60,518 bases of DNA from Bacteroidales bacterium (GTDB taxonomy: Bacteria; Bacteroidota; Bacteroidia; Bacteroidales; UBA3824). The DNA lies in the NCBI GenBank assembly GCA_017543645.1, contig JAFYFR010000134.1, positions 1 to 60,518 of the forward strand. The letters are read 5' to 3'. The position numbers were made by a program, and so were the translations under genes. The notes beneath the pieces were generated by a model. It searched no databases and was not told the origin of the DNA. It saw only the letters and a program-made list of their open reading frames with translations. This document shows, piece by piece, positions 33,330-42,347 of this stretch. Every line of letters starts with the position of its first letter. The stretch's first letter is position 1.

Positions 33330-34205
33330 ATGAAAATATTAGTAACAGGAGCCAATGGACAGTTGGGCAACGAGATGCGCCGTGTTGACGCGGGCACAGT
33401 TGCGGAATATAACTTTATTTTTACCGATGTAGCCGAACTTGACATCACCGACCGTGATGCTGTTAGCGCATTTTTTAAAGAGAATCGTCCCGATTTTGTG
33501 GTCAACTGCGCCGCCTATACCGATGTCAACCGTGCCGAATCTGATTTTGAGAAGGCAGAGCTTATCAATGCTACCGCTCCCAAGATTTTGGCGGAGTGCT
33601 GCAAGGAGTTTGGTGCAAAGTTCATCCACGTGTCTACCGACTATGTGTTCGACGGCTCGGCTCATATCCCATACAAGGAAACCGACAAAGAACACCCTGT
33701 ATCTGCCTACGGCACAACCAAATACCATGGCGAACAGAATATTATTGCAAGCGGTTGCGACTATATCATTATCCGCACCTGCTGGCTCTATTCGTCGTTC
33801 GGCAAAAATTTTGTAAAGACCATGGCTAATCTCGGTGCAACCAAGGAGGAACTCGGCGTGGTTTTCGACCAGATTGGCACTCCCACTTATGCCTTCGATC
33901 TTGCAATTTCCATTATGTCAATCATTTATCAATGGGACAAAGACCCTAATAACTCTGTTCAAGGCATCTACCACTATTCCAACGAGGGAGTCTGCTCGTG
34001 GTACGACTTTGCCGTGGCGGTGATGGATTTGTTCAACCTCAAATGCCGCATCAAGCCGCTCCACACCGACGAGTATCCCACCCCCGCCAACCGTCCGGCT
34101 TACAGCGTTTTAGACAAAACTAAGATAAAAACTACCTTCGGCTTCTTGATTCCTCACTGGTACGCCAGCCTCAAAGAGTGCGTGGAGATGATAAATAAGG
34201 GATAA
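33330..34205 (+). CDS. rfbD: dTDP-4-dehydrorhamnose reductase
   Basis: The start is the ATG at 33330 (MKILVTGANGQLGNEM), 291 residues. GANGQLG binds NAD(P)H. CAAYTDVNRAESD, FIHVSTDYVFDG and YGTTKYHGE (YxxxK catalytic pair) are the family motifs, and GIYHYSNEGVCSWYDFA fits the sugar-binding end. It makes dTDP-L-rhamnose from the 4-keto sugar in the last step of the Rml pathway. rfbA, rfbB and rfbC are not adjacent, so the pathway is split in this genome. It follows the TPR gene by 2 bases. Confidence 0.93.
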   Translation: MKILVTGANGQLGNEMRRVDAGTVAEYNFIFTDVAELDITDRDAVSAFFKENRPDFVVNCAAYTDVNRAESDFEKAELINATAPKILAECCKEFGAKFIHVSTDYVFDGSAHIPYKETDKEHPVSAYGTTKYHGEQNIIASGCDYIIIRTCWLYSSFGKNFVKTMANLGATKEELGVVFDQIGTPTYAFDLAISIMSIIYQWDKDPNNSVQGIYHYSNEGVCSWYDFAVAVMDLFNLKCRIKPLHTDEYPTPANRPAYSVLDKTKIKTTFGFLIPHWYASLKECVEMINKG

Positions 34206-34212
34206 TTAGTTT

Positions 34213-34242
34213 TGTTTTTTTTGAAAACTTTTGTATTTTTGC
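34213..34242 (+). promoter_or_regulatory. Promoter for the small WDGDGALP gene
   Basis: TTG at 34213-34215, a 19-base spacer and TATTTTTG at 34235-34242 match the consensus. It places transcription start just ahead of the ATG at 34258 and excludes the longer frame. Confidence 0.7.
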
Positions 34243-34257
34243 AAAAAAGGATGTAAA

Positions 34258-34710
34258 ATGGAAACACCAAACATTAATTCTCAGTTGTTTTACGAGTTGG
34301 GAGATATTGCCGACAATAGTGTATACATGGCAAGGACACTTAGTTTTTTAAAAAACATAAAAAACAGTCATGAATTTTATTATACACAATTGTTGGAAAA
34401 ACTTTCTGATTATCAAGAATATGAATACGATTGGGACGGTGATGGTGCCTTACCGTTAGATTCTCAGGCTGTAAAGAATTTTAAATCAGTTTTGAAACGT
34501 TGCGAAGACGATGCTCTTGAAAATTGGTCGATTTTTCCATCTGCCAACGGCACTATTTTGTTTCAGTACGACAAGAAAAAGTGCGGCATCAACATCGGCA
34601 AAAATGATTTTTCGTATTATGTAATTGCTGACGGTAACGTCAAAGGCGAAAACTCTGTGCCGTTTTCATCTGAGATAGTTTTAGAATGTATGAAAAAACT
34701 TGCAGAATGA
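34258..34710 (+). CDS. Small uncharacterised protein with WDGDGALP motif
   Basis: The start at 34258 (METPNINSQLF) is set by the promoter; 150 residues. The centre carries YDWDGDGALPLDSQAVKNF, a motif I associate with small Bacteroidota proteins of unknown function that often sit beside a second small gene, in a toxin-antitoxin-like layout. FPSANGTILFQYDKKKCGINI predicts a small beta-sheet. There is no signal peptide or membrane helix. The stop overlaps a 27-codon frame by 4 bases (ATGA), consistent with a two-gene unit whose second gene is truncated. No nuclease or kinase residue set is visible. Confidence 0.65.
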   Translation: METPNINSQLFYELGDIADNSVYMARTLSFLKNIKNSHEFYYTQLLEKLSDYQEYEYDWDGDGALPLDSQAVKNFKSVLKRCEDDALENWSIFPSANGTILFQYDKKKCGINIGKNDFSYYVIADGNVKGENSVPFSSEIVLECMKKLAE

Positions 34711-34790
34711 TAGACGTAAAAGATTTTCTTTTATTAGCCATTCAAAGAGAATTAGTGGATATAGCCCAAAAAGAAGTTTACAAGTTATAA
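34707..34790 (+). pseudogene. 27-residue coupled frame, possibly a truncated second gene
   Basis: An ATG overlapping the previous stop (ATGA) opens MIDVKDFLLLAIQRELVDIA, then seven more residues before a TAA. It reads like the helical start of a longer protein. No in-frame continuation was seen after the stop. It may be the remnant of the partner of the WDGDGALP gene or a genuine short peptide. Confidence 0.4.
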
Positions 34791-34825
34791 AGAAGGGGTA
34801 ATTTATTTCATGTTTTTTACATAAA

Positions 34826-34867
34826 AAACCCCGCCTCCGTTGCCGTATGACATTGGAGGCAGGGTTT
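34826..34867. terminator. Bidirectional terminator
   Basis: AAACCCCGCCTCC (34826-34838) pairs with GGAGGCAGGGTTT (34855-34867) with one mismatch. A-rich and T-rich flanks suit termination of both the small-gene pair and the BspA-like gene. Confidence 0.8.
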
Positions 34868-34889
34868 AATTTTGTTGACATTTCAATTG

Positions 34890-37800
34890 TTAATTGATAA
34901 TCTTAAACGATTGATTATCAATAATAACAAGCAAGATGCCAGTTTTGTCGGTTCTGATTTCCTCTTTCGACGATTTTGTTGTTGATGTTGTTATTACACG
35001 GCCGTTGAGGTCGATGATTGTGTATTTGGTGTCGGCAGGAGCGTTTTCGATGAAGATAGTATGGTTAAATGACCATACTTTTACAATAGGAGAGTCGGAA
35101 ATGTCTGATACGGGGGTATGTGGATTGTCAGGATTATCAGGAACAACGATATCTTCTGTGCCGGGCAGTTCAACCACTCCGCTGAATGAGTTACCGTTGT
35201 ATTCCACACCGTTGACGGTTGCTCCTTGTGCAAGCAATTTTGCAACATCACCAGATTTAAACTCAGCGGCGGTTTTGGCGCAAGGGTCGTTTTCAACAGG
35301 TGTTTCGGCAAGGTAGAAGCTATTTTCCACCACAGCATTCTCAGTGTTTTCGCCTGCAATGGAGTTGGTGTTTTTGTTGCCTTTCACAACAGAAACGGTG
35401 TAGCAGTTTACAATTGTACCTTCCGACTTGCCGCAAATTGCGCCAACATTCTCATTTCCGGAAATATAGGAGTCGGTTACGCCGAGGTTTTTGATAACGG
35501 CTTCGTTTCCGACATTACCAAACAATCCTACGTTGCTTTGTGAGGCATCGTTGAAATATATTCCGCTGATGGTGTGTCCCTGACCGTCGAAAGTGCCTTG
35601 GAATGGATTTTCGGGTGTGCCAATCGGAATCCATTCGATAAGGTTGTCTGTCGCAGTTTCAGTATTGCTGTTGTCGTCAGATTTTTTGCGGAACAGTTGC
35701 GCTATCTGTTTGAGACAATTCTGATTTATCACAATACCTCGTGTAAGTGCGGCTTTGGCTTTTACGTCGCCATGGTTTACTGCGTGTACAAACCACAGCA
35801 GTTCGTCAAGGTTTGAAATCATATATACATCAGACTCGGTTTCGGGTTTTGTATACGGATTTTCTTCTGGCTTGGGCGAAACAGTTACTTTGATTTCCGC
35901 TTTCTGTCCGAGATACGACACGGTTAATGTCTGCTCGCCAGTTTTTGTGTTGTCGAAACCTGAGATAGTGGCTTTTGCAAGTTCTAAGGTCTCAGATGTT
36001 TTGTTGTTGTATGTAACCACAAATTCACCACCGTCTGGTACAAATTCTTCGCCCTCGATATATTCGAGTTTAGTAGGCAGTTGTGTGATTTCAATGGCGA
36101 TAGCTGATTTAGCTGCTACATTCACCTTAAAGTAAGTTGTTTTTTCAAGATAAGTAACAGTGATAGTCTGCTCGCCAGTTTTTGTGTTGTCGAAACCTGA
36201 GATAGTGGCGGTGGAAAGATCGATGGTTTCTTGTCGTCCGCTGTTGTAGGTTACAGTTAGCGTGCCATTCTCAGTTGAGAAATCATCACCTTCGAGGTAT
36301 TCAGTTTTGGGCTTGTCGGCGATGGCAATGGATACAGGAACGATGGCAGTGAAGTAACCGGGAGCTGATGCGCCGCCATCGATACGGGCATAAGTAGCAT
36401 CGGTATGCTCGGCATCATAATGAGTTCCTTTTCCTCCAACCAAATTATTACAATCAAAGAAATCTATTCCACTTGCTGACTTCCAATTATCACCAACATA
36501 AATTGTTTGCAAATTGCTACATCCAGATACAAAACCAATCATTGATGTTACATTTTTGGTGTTAAACGTGCTTAAATCAATGGAGGTTAGACTTGTACAA
36601 TTAGCAAACATTCCGTCCATACGGGTTGCTTGGTTGGTAATAAAATGGCTTAAATCAACTTTTTCTAATTTGCTACAGTTTAAGAACATATTAGTCATAT
36701 CTTTAATATTGTCGGTATTTAAGTACTCAATACCAACAATCTCTGTTAAATTAGTAAAGTTTCCGTTACCAAAGCAATCATATTCAGGGTGGAACTCTTT
36801 GAACGATTCGTCGAATATGATTTTTGTTACGGCATCGCGCTCATCACCATAGGGAAATGATGTATAATAATATGCGTCTTCTTTGTACTTGCCATAATAG
36901 CAAGTAGCTATGCCTGTCGATTTGTCGAGAATAATATAACCGTTAGGTTTGTCAGAAACAGTAACTTCAAGAGGTGTGTTTAATCCTAAATATTCTATTT
37001 GAAGTTTTTGTTTGCCTACTTGCATGGCATCGTAGCCAATTATAGAGAACTGTTTAATATTGTCTACAATTCTTCCATTGTTGAATGTTACTGCAATAGA
37101 GCCATCATAACTGAGATTTTGACCGATAGAATAATCTTGCAATGGATATTTGGTAATTTTGATGAACAAGGGAACGACTTTTTGTGTTCCTTTTTTAGTC
37201 ATGTATCCAGGATTATTCTCTCCACCGTCGATGTGGGCGTATTTGATGCTTGTTGCATCATCAGAATATACTGTGCCTTGGCTTCCGAAAAGGCTATAAC
37301 AACCTTCGAAAGGAGTATTGCCAGAATCTTCAACTTTGTCAACATTCCAACCGTCGCCTATTAATATGGTTGTTAGCCGTGTGCAGCCTCTAAACGTTCC
37401 CTCCATTTGTTTAACATTAGCAGTATTGAACCCACTTAAATCAAGGGTTTCAAGTTTTTCGCAGCCGGTGAACATATTCGACATATTAGTAACCTTGTCG
37501 GTTTTAAGATATTCCAATCCTTTGATTTCGGTCAATTGAGTATCATACCAAAACCACCAAGCTGTGCTTGTAGGATGATAGTTCTTGAATGATTGGTCAA
37601 ATACAACTGTTGTGATGCTGCCACCTTTCTCTTGGTGTGGGTTAATATACGAGAATTGGGGAACAACAGGAAAAACGTTGTCGCCGTCGGGCTTGTTCTC
37701 ACCGTAGTAGAGGGTGAGGGTATGGTCGCCGTCGAACACTGCGTAGGGCTCACCGGGAACATACGGGTCTTCGCCTGATTTGGTAAGGTAGCCGGAATTG

Positions 37801-40800
37801 TCAGTGCCGCCGTCGATGTGTGCGTAGGCAAAATCTTTTGCAAAATCCAATGTTTCGTTGTATGTTGTGCCTTGTCCACCAACGAGGTTGGAACACCCAA
37901 AAAACGGACCTTGTCTGTCGAGCCTAATTCTAACAGACTCTACATTCCATTTGTCTCCGACAAAAATGGTTTTGAGGTTGGTACAATTGTCAAACATACC
38001 CCACATATCAATAACTGTGCTTGTGTTAAAGTTGCCCAATTCTAAACTTGTCAATTGTTTGCATGAACCAAACATTTCATACATTAATGTGACATTTCGG
38101 GTATCGAATCCGCTTATGTCAATATCTGTGAGGCTGCTACATCCGCAAAACATATAGTCCATCCCAACAACATTAGAAGTATTAAAGTTGTTTAAATTAA
38201 TAGTTGCCAACTTGTTGCATCCATAGAACATTGATTCCATATTTGTAACATCTTCGGTATTGAGATATTTTTCCATATCAACTATCTCTGTGATATTAGA
38301 GTATCCAGAAAACCAGCCGCTACAAGAAGTAGGCTTGTAATTGGCGAATGATTTGTCGAACACTACTTTTTCAGCATTTTCGGCATAGGGGTTCTTGATG
38401 TCATAATATCCGATTAATGTTGCACCCTCTCTGTGTTTGCCGTAATAGAAGGTCATTGTTTTGGTTTCCGCATCGTAGACGGCATGAGGAGCGTCTTTGT
38501 CGACAACGGTTACTTCGTAGGTGGTTGTAACGCCCGAAAATTCTACAGTTATAGTCTGTTTGCCGAGTTTGGTGTTGTCGTATCCGCTATAATTGGTTTC
38601 AATGATGCCATAAATTGGTTGAGGATTTCGATTTTCAACTATGAGCGATACTTCGGCGTTGCGGAAGTTGAACGGTTCTCCAAAAACGAACTCTGTTTGA
38701 GGTAAGGTTTTCATTGCTATCGAAAACTCTGGCTTGGTGTCGCCCTTTTTAGTAAAATATCCGGGATTGTCTTCTCCAACGTCGATGTGGGCGAAAAGAG
38801 CGTTATCACTCTCATATCCAGCGTACAAAGTTCCCTTGCCACCGTAGAGTTTGGTGCAACCTTGGAACATATAAGATGAATACGTTTCCGACGTTGTAAT
38901 CCATCCATCACCCACATATATTGTCTCAAGATTTTGACACCAATTGAACATACCTCCCATATCTGTAACATTCTCTGTATTAAAACTGCTCAAGTCAAGG
39001 CTCGTTAGACTACTGCAATTTGAAAACATCATATTCATATCCGTCACATTTTCTGTATTGAAATTGGTCAAGTCTATTGCAGTTAGTTTGGGACAGTAAT
39101 TGAACATGTAACACATGTTAGTAACATTAGAGGTGTTGATATTTTCGATGCCTTTTATTTCTGTCAGGTTTGATAATCCACAGAACCAATTATAGCAAGT
39201 GGTTGGTTTAAAATCAGCAAACGATTCATCAACAATTATTGTATGGACATCATCTTGAGATGCAGCTTCGCTTGCTATCCAACCATAATCTGTTTTGGCG
39301 GCATCAATTTCAATCGCGCCATCGGGAAGGTATTTGCCATATCCTAATGTGAGGGTGTTAGTATTGTCATCAAATAGAGCGTAAGTTTTGGATGGTGGAG
39401 TGTACGGCGTTTCACCAGATTTCGTGAAATATCCCGGAGCGGATTCACCACCGTCGATTCGGGCGTAGGATAGGTCGGTATGCTCATTATCATATCCCGT
39501 GCCTTTGCCGCCATAAAGTTTGACACATTTTGAGAACATGGAGATTGACTGTTCAACTGACGAGGTTGACCATTCATCGGAAATATAAACAGTTTTCAAG
39601 TTTCCACAACCATAAAACATATTGTCCATCCTTTTCACATTTTTAGTATCGAAATGGCTAAGATCAAGGCTCTTAAGATTGCGACAATCCATAAACATTA
39701 GTCCCATAAGAGTAACGTCCTCTGTGTTCAGATATTTCTCCATATCGACAATTTCGGTAATAGAGCTGTAACCATAGAACCAAGCAGTACAATCAGTAGG
39801 TTTGTAATTAGCGAAAGATTTGTCGAAGATTATTTTTTCAGCGGTTGCTGCATTTGGAGTGACAAGTTCTCCGATTACAGAAGCACCATCTTTGTATTTG
39901 CCGTAATAAAATGTTACGGTATTGTCTTCTTCGTTGTCGATGGCGTAAGGAGCGTCTTTGTCGGTTACTGTAATTTCGTAGGTGGTGGTAACTCCCGAAA
40001 GTTTTACTGTTATGGTCTGTTTGCCGAGTTTGGTGTTGTCGTATCCTGAATAGGTTACTATCTGATTATCTATTTTTTGTGGTTGCCTGTTTTCTATAAT
40101 GAAATAAATTTCAGCGTCACTGTATTTGAATGATTCACCAACAAAGAATTCTGTTTGTGGTAATGTTTTGATTTCAATATTCAACTCAGGTTTTGATTCT
40201 CCTACTTTGGTCAAAAAACCGGGGTTGTTTTCTCCTCCGTCGATATGTGCAAATGCGGCATTGGCATTGGGGTTACTAATCATGGCAAAATCATAAGTGC
40301 CTTTGCCTCCGACAAGGTTTTTGTTTTCATAGAATGGCCCCCAAGATTCTTCCGACAAGGATTTGGTTGTCCATTCGTCTCCTACATATATTGTTTCAAG
40401 AAGTACATCCATCTTGAACATGGAACTCATATCTGTTACTTTTGCCGTATTGAAGCTACCCAGATTAAGTGAGACCAGACAAAATGAGTAAGCAAACATA
40501 TTACTCATATTAGTAACATTTTCAGTATTGAAACTGCTCAAATCGAGATTGGTAATTCCACGACAATATTGGAACATTCCGCTCATGTCGGTAACATTCG
40601 CAGTGTTGATGTTTTCGATGCCTTTGATTTCTGTAAGGTCGGATAATCCTGAAAACCAGTTTTTGCAAGACGAGGGTTCAAATTGCGCAAATGATTCATC
40701 GATTATTATATTTTCAATAGCACCAGTTGTAGGGAAATTTTCTAAAATTTCGCTTGCTATCCAATTGCCGTCAGTTTTGGCAGCGTCAATTTTCACCGCT

Positions 40801-41966
40801 CCGTCGGGAAGGTATTTGCCATATCCTATGGTGAGGGTGTTTGTATTTGCATCAAAGATAGCGTAAGTGGTAGCAGAAGGCTTGTCTTCTGACGAAGTGA
40901 AATAACCCGGAGCGGATTCGCCGCCGTCGATGCGGGCATAAGATGCATCTGTATAATTCTCATCGAAAACTGTGCCTTTGCCGCCTTTGAGTTTATTGCA
41001 GGTGGAGAACATGTAATTTGATTTTTGTACTGAAGAGGTTGACCATTTGTCGGATACATAGACCTCTTTTAAGTTATAGTTAAAATAGAACACTGACTCC
41101 ATAGTTGTAACCTTCTCGGTATTGAAATTACTCAAATCAAGTATTTTAAGGTTGAAACAGCTATTGAACATGTATGATATATCGGTAACGTTTTCGGTGT
41201 TGAAGTTGCTAAGGTCAAGCAACTGACTAAGGTTCTTACAGCTCTGAAACATTCCCTTCATGTTTTCAACTTTGTCGGTATTGAAAGAATTAAGGTCAAG
41301 CGAGGTAAGGCTTTCACAATTATAAAACATGAATTTCATTGACGTGACGTTTTTTGTGGAGAAATTACTCAAGTCAAGGCTTGTCAGACTGCTACAATCA
41401 GCAAACATACCTGATGTACTTGTATTATTTGCAGTATCGAAATTGCTTAAGTCAAGGTTTGTAAGGCTACTGCAACCACTAAACATCCATTCCATATTTT
41501 GCACATTTTTAGTGTCAAAGCTGCTAAGGTCAAGGCTTATAAGACTACTGCATTTTTCGAACATATTACTCATGTCGGTAACATTCGCAGTATTGATGTT
41601 TTCGATTCCATTAATCTCAGTGAGGTTGGTTAATCCATAGAACCAGTTTTTGCAAGAAGATGGTTCAAATTCGGCAAATGACTCATCAATAATTATTTTT
41701 TTGACATTTTCAGACGATGCTGCCTCGCTCGCTATCCAATTGCCGTCGGTTTTGTCAGCGTCAATTTCCACCGCTCCATCGGGAAGGTCTTTGCCATACC
41801 CCAAGTTTAAAATGCCATTAGTTTCGTCAAATGTAGCATATACCTTTTGCGAATAGGCTTTTGGAATAATGCACGTTAATGTGATGATCAGCGCAGTTAA
41901 CACTCTTAACAGGTGTCTGCCACTTCCTCCATGAGGAAGTCTTTGTTTTTGATTTTGTTTGTTCAT
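34890..41966 (-). CDS. Giant BspA-like leucine-rich-repeat surface protein with T9SS C-terminal domain
   Basis: I start this at the ATG at 41966 (MNKQNQKQRLPHGG), giving 2,358 residues. A signal peptide (LTALIITLTCIIPKAYSQ) follows. About seven modules repeat, each opening with a YxxFD...LxLxYGKxLPDGA strand unit, then BspA-type (DUF285) leucine-rich repeats such as NFNTENVTDMSYMF and CSSLTSLDLSSF, and a module end like YARIDGGESAPGYFT. Five or so bacterial Ig-like (Big_3-type) domains (ISGFDNTKTGEQTITVTY) separate or follow them. Near the end a GLUG-like region (NVGLFGNVGNEAVIKNLG) precedes a T9SS sorting domain (YTIIDLNGRVITTS ... LVIIDNQSFKIIN). Related BspA proteins mediate adhesion to host matrix and other bacteria; adhesion here is inference. 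The gene stands alone, with a structured leader. Confidence 0.9.
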   Translation of the reverse strand: MNKQNQKQRLPHGGSGRHLLRVLTALIITLTCIIPKAYSQKVYATFDETNGILNLGYGKDLPDGAVEIDADKTDGNWIASEAASSENVKKIIIDESFAEFEPSSCKNWFYGLTNLTEINGIENINTANVTDMSNMFEKCSSLISLDLSSFDTKNVQNMEWMFSGCSSLTNLDLSNFDTANNTSTSGMFADCSSLTSLDLSNFSTKNVTSMKFMFYNCESLTSLDLNSFNTDKVENMKGMFQSCKNLSQLLDLSNFNTENVTDISYMFNSCFNLKILDLSNFNTEKVTTMESVFYFNYNLKEVYVSDKWSTSSVQKSNYMFSTCNKLKGGKGTVFDENYTDASYARIDGGESAPGYFTSSEDKPSATTYAIFDANTNTLTIGYGKYLPDGAVKIDAAKTDGNWIASEILENFPTTGAIENIIIDESFAQFEPSSCKNWFSGLSDLTEIKGIENINTANVTDMSGMFQYCRGITNLDLSSFNTENVTNMSNMFAYSFCLVSLNLGSFNTAKVTDMSSMFKMDVLLETIYVGDEWTTKSLSEESWGPFYENKNLVGGKGTYDFAMISNPNANAAFAHIDGGENNPGFLTKVGESKPELNIEIKTLPQTEFFVGESFKYSDAEIYFIIENRQPQKIDNQIVTYSGYDNTKLGKQTITVKLSGVTTTYEITVTDKDAPYAIDNEEDNTVTFYYGKYKDGASVIGELVTPNAATAEKIIFDKSFANYKPTDCTAWFYGYSSITEIVDMEKYLNTEDVTLMGLMFMDCRNLKSLDLSHFDTKNVKRMDNMFYGCGNLKTVYISDEWSTSSVEQSISMFSKCVKLYGGKGTGYDNEHTDLSYARIDGGESAPGYFTKSGETPYTPPSKTYALFDDNTNTLTLGYGKYLPDGAIEIDAAKTDYGWIASEAASQDDVHTIIVDESFADFKPTTCYNWFCGLSNLTEIKGIENINTSNVTNMCYMFNYCPKLTAIDLTNFNTENVTDMNMMFSNCSSLTSLDLSSFNTENVTDMGGMFNWCQNLETIYVGDGWITTSETYSSYMFQGCTKLYGGKGTLYAGYESDNALFAHIDVGEDNPGYFTKKGDTKPEFSIAMKTLPQTEFVFGEPFNFRNAEVSLIVENRNPQPIYGIIETNYSGYDNTKLGKQTITVEFSGVTTTYEVTVVDKDAPHAVYDAETKTMTFYYGKHREGATLIGYYDIKNPYAENAEKVVFDKSFANYKPTSCSGWFSGYSNITEIVDMEKYLNTEDVTNMESMFYGCNKLATINLNNFNTSNVVGMDYMFCGCSSLTDIDISGFDTRNVTLMYEMFGSCKQLTSLELGNFNTSTVIDMWGMFDNCTNLKTIFVGDKWNVESVRIRLDRQGPFFGCSNLVGGQGTTYNETLDFAKDFAYAHIDGGTDNSGYLTKSGEDPYVPGEPYAVFDGDHTLTLYYGENKPDGDNVFPVVPQFSYINPHQEKGGSITTVVFDQSFKNYHPTSTAWWFWYDTQLTEIKGLEYLKTDKVTNMSNMFTGCEKLETLDLSGFNTANVKQMEGTFRGCTRLTTILIGDGWNVDKVEDSGNTPFEGCYSLFGSQGTVYSDDATSIKYAHIDGGENNPGYMTKKGTQKVVPLFIKITKYPLQDYSIGQNLSYDGSIAVTFNNGRIVDNIKQFSIIGYDAMQVGKQKLQIEYLGLNTPLEVTVSDKPNGYIILDKSTGIATCYYGKYKEDAYYYTSFPYGDERDAVTKIIFDESFKEFHPEYDCFGNGNFTNLTEIVGIEYLNTDNIKDMTNMFLNCSKLEKVDLSHFITNQATRMDGMFANCTSLTSIDLSTFNTKNVTSMIGFVSGCSNLQTIYVGDNWKSASGIDFFDCNNLVGGKGTHYDAEHTDATYARIDGGASAPGYFTAIVPVSIAIADKPKTEYLEGDDFSTENGTLTVTYNSGRQETIDLSTATISGFDNTKTGEQTITVTYLEKTTYFKVNVAAKSAIAIEITQLPTKLEYIEGEEFVPDGGEFVVTYNNKTSETLELAKATISGFDNTKTGEQTLTVSYLGQKAEIKVTVSPKPEENPYTKPETESDVYMISNLDELLWFVHAVNHGDVKAKAALTRGIVINQNCLKQIAQLFRKKSDDNSNTETATDNLIEWIPIGTPENPFQGTFDGQGHTISGIYFNDASQSNVGLFGNVGNEAVIKNLGVTDSYISGNENVGAICGKSEGTIVNCYTVSVVKGNKNTNSIAGENTENAVVENSFYLAETPVENDPCAKTAAEFKSGDVAKLLAQGATVNGVEYNGNSFSGVVELPGTEDIVVPDNPDNPHTPVSDISDSPIVKVWSFNHTIFIENAPADTKYTIIDLNGRVITTSTTKSSKEEIRTDKTGILLVIIDNQSFKIIN

Positions 41967-42017
41967 AAAACTACGTTTTTGCAACGTCTTCATCTCAAAG
42001 CCACAAATACAAAAATC

Positions 42018-42118
42018 GGCGTGAAACCGTATCTTGGGTGCTTATCTTTGACGAGGCTCTGGACTGCCTTCACGAATGGTATAGCACGATACGGTTCACG
42101 CCAATAAAAGCGTGAACC
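42018..42118 (-). promoter_or_regulatory. Structured leader upstream of the BspA-like gene with competing hairpins
   Basis: On the minus strand three arms occur in order: A (42118-42110, GGTTCACGC), B (42102-42088, GGCGTGAACCGTATC) and C (42033-42018, GATACGGTTTCACGCC). B can pair with A (perfect 9 bp, 8-base loop) or with C (about 15 bp, one bulge, enclosing a smaller hairpin at 42071-42053). Arm C is followed by GATTTTTG. This is the layout of an attenuator, 52 bases ahead of the start. I see nothing coding in 41994-42347. No ligand domain is recognised. Confidence 0.5.
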
Positions 42119-42347
42119 TCTCGCACCAATTCTCATTCGTGATGAAATTGTCCAGATTTCGTCAAATTAGAATCAGGCGTTAAGATTAAACTAATATGTT
42201 AATTATAATTTACTTTCTGCTCCTTATGTGTAGTTTAGTGGATAATATTGCCGAAAATTACCACAAATTCGTGTAAATGTCAATAGACAATTAAGTTTTT
42301 TTGTGTAATTTTTTATGAATATTTGTAAGTGATTATTTTAAAATATG

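Noticed and set aside
34890..41966. CRISPR-like or satellite repeats in the BspA-like region
   Set aside because: The repeats are in frame and diverged, and they encode leucine-rich and Ig-like domains.
42018..42118. attC-like integron site
   Set aside because: The long inverted repeat looked suggestive, but the arms do not fit the RYYYAAC/GTTRRRY core sites and there is no integrase or cassette array.
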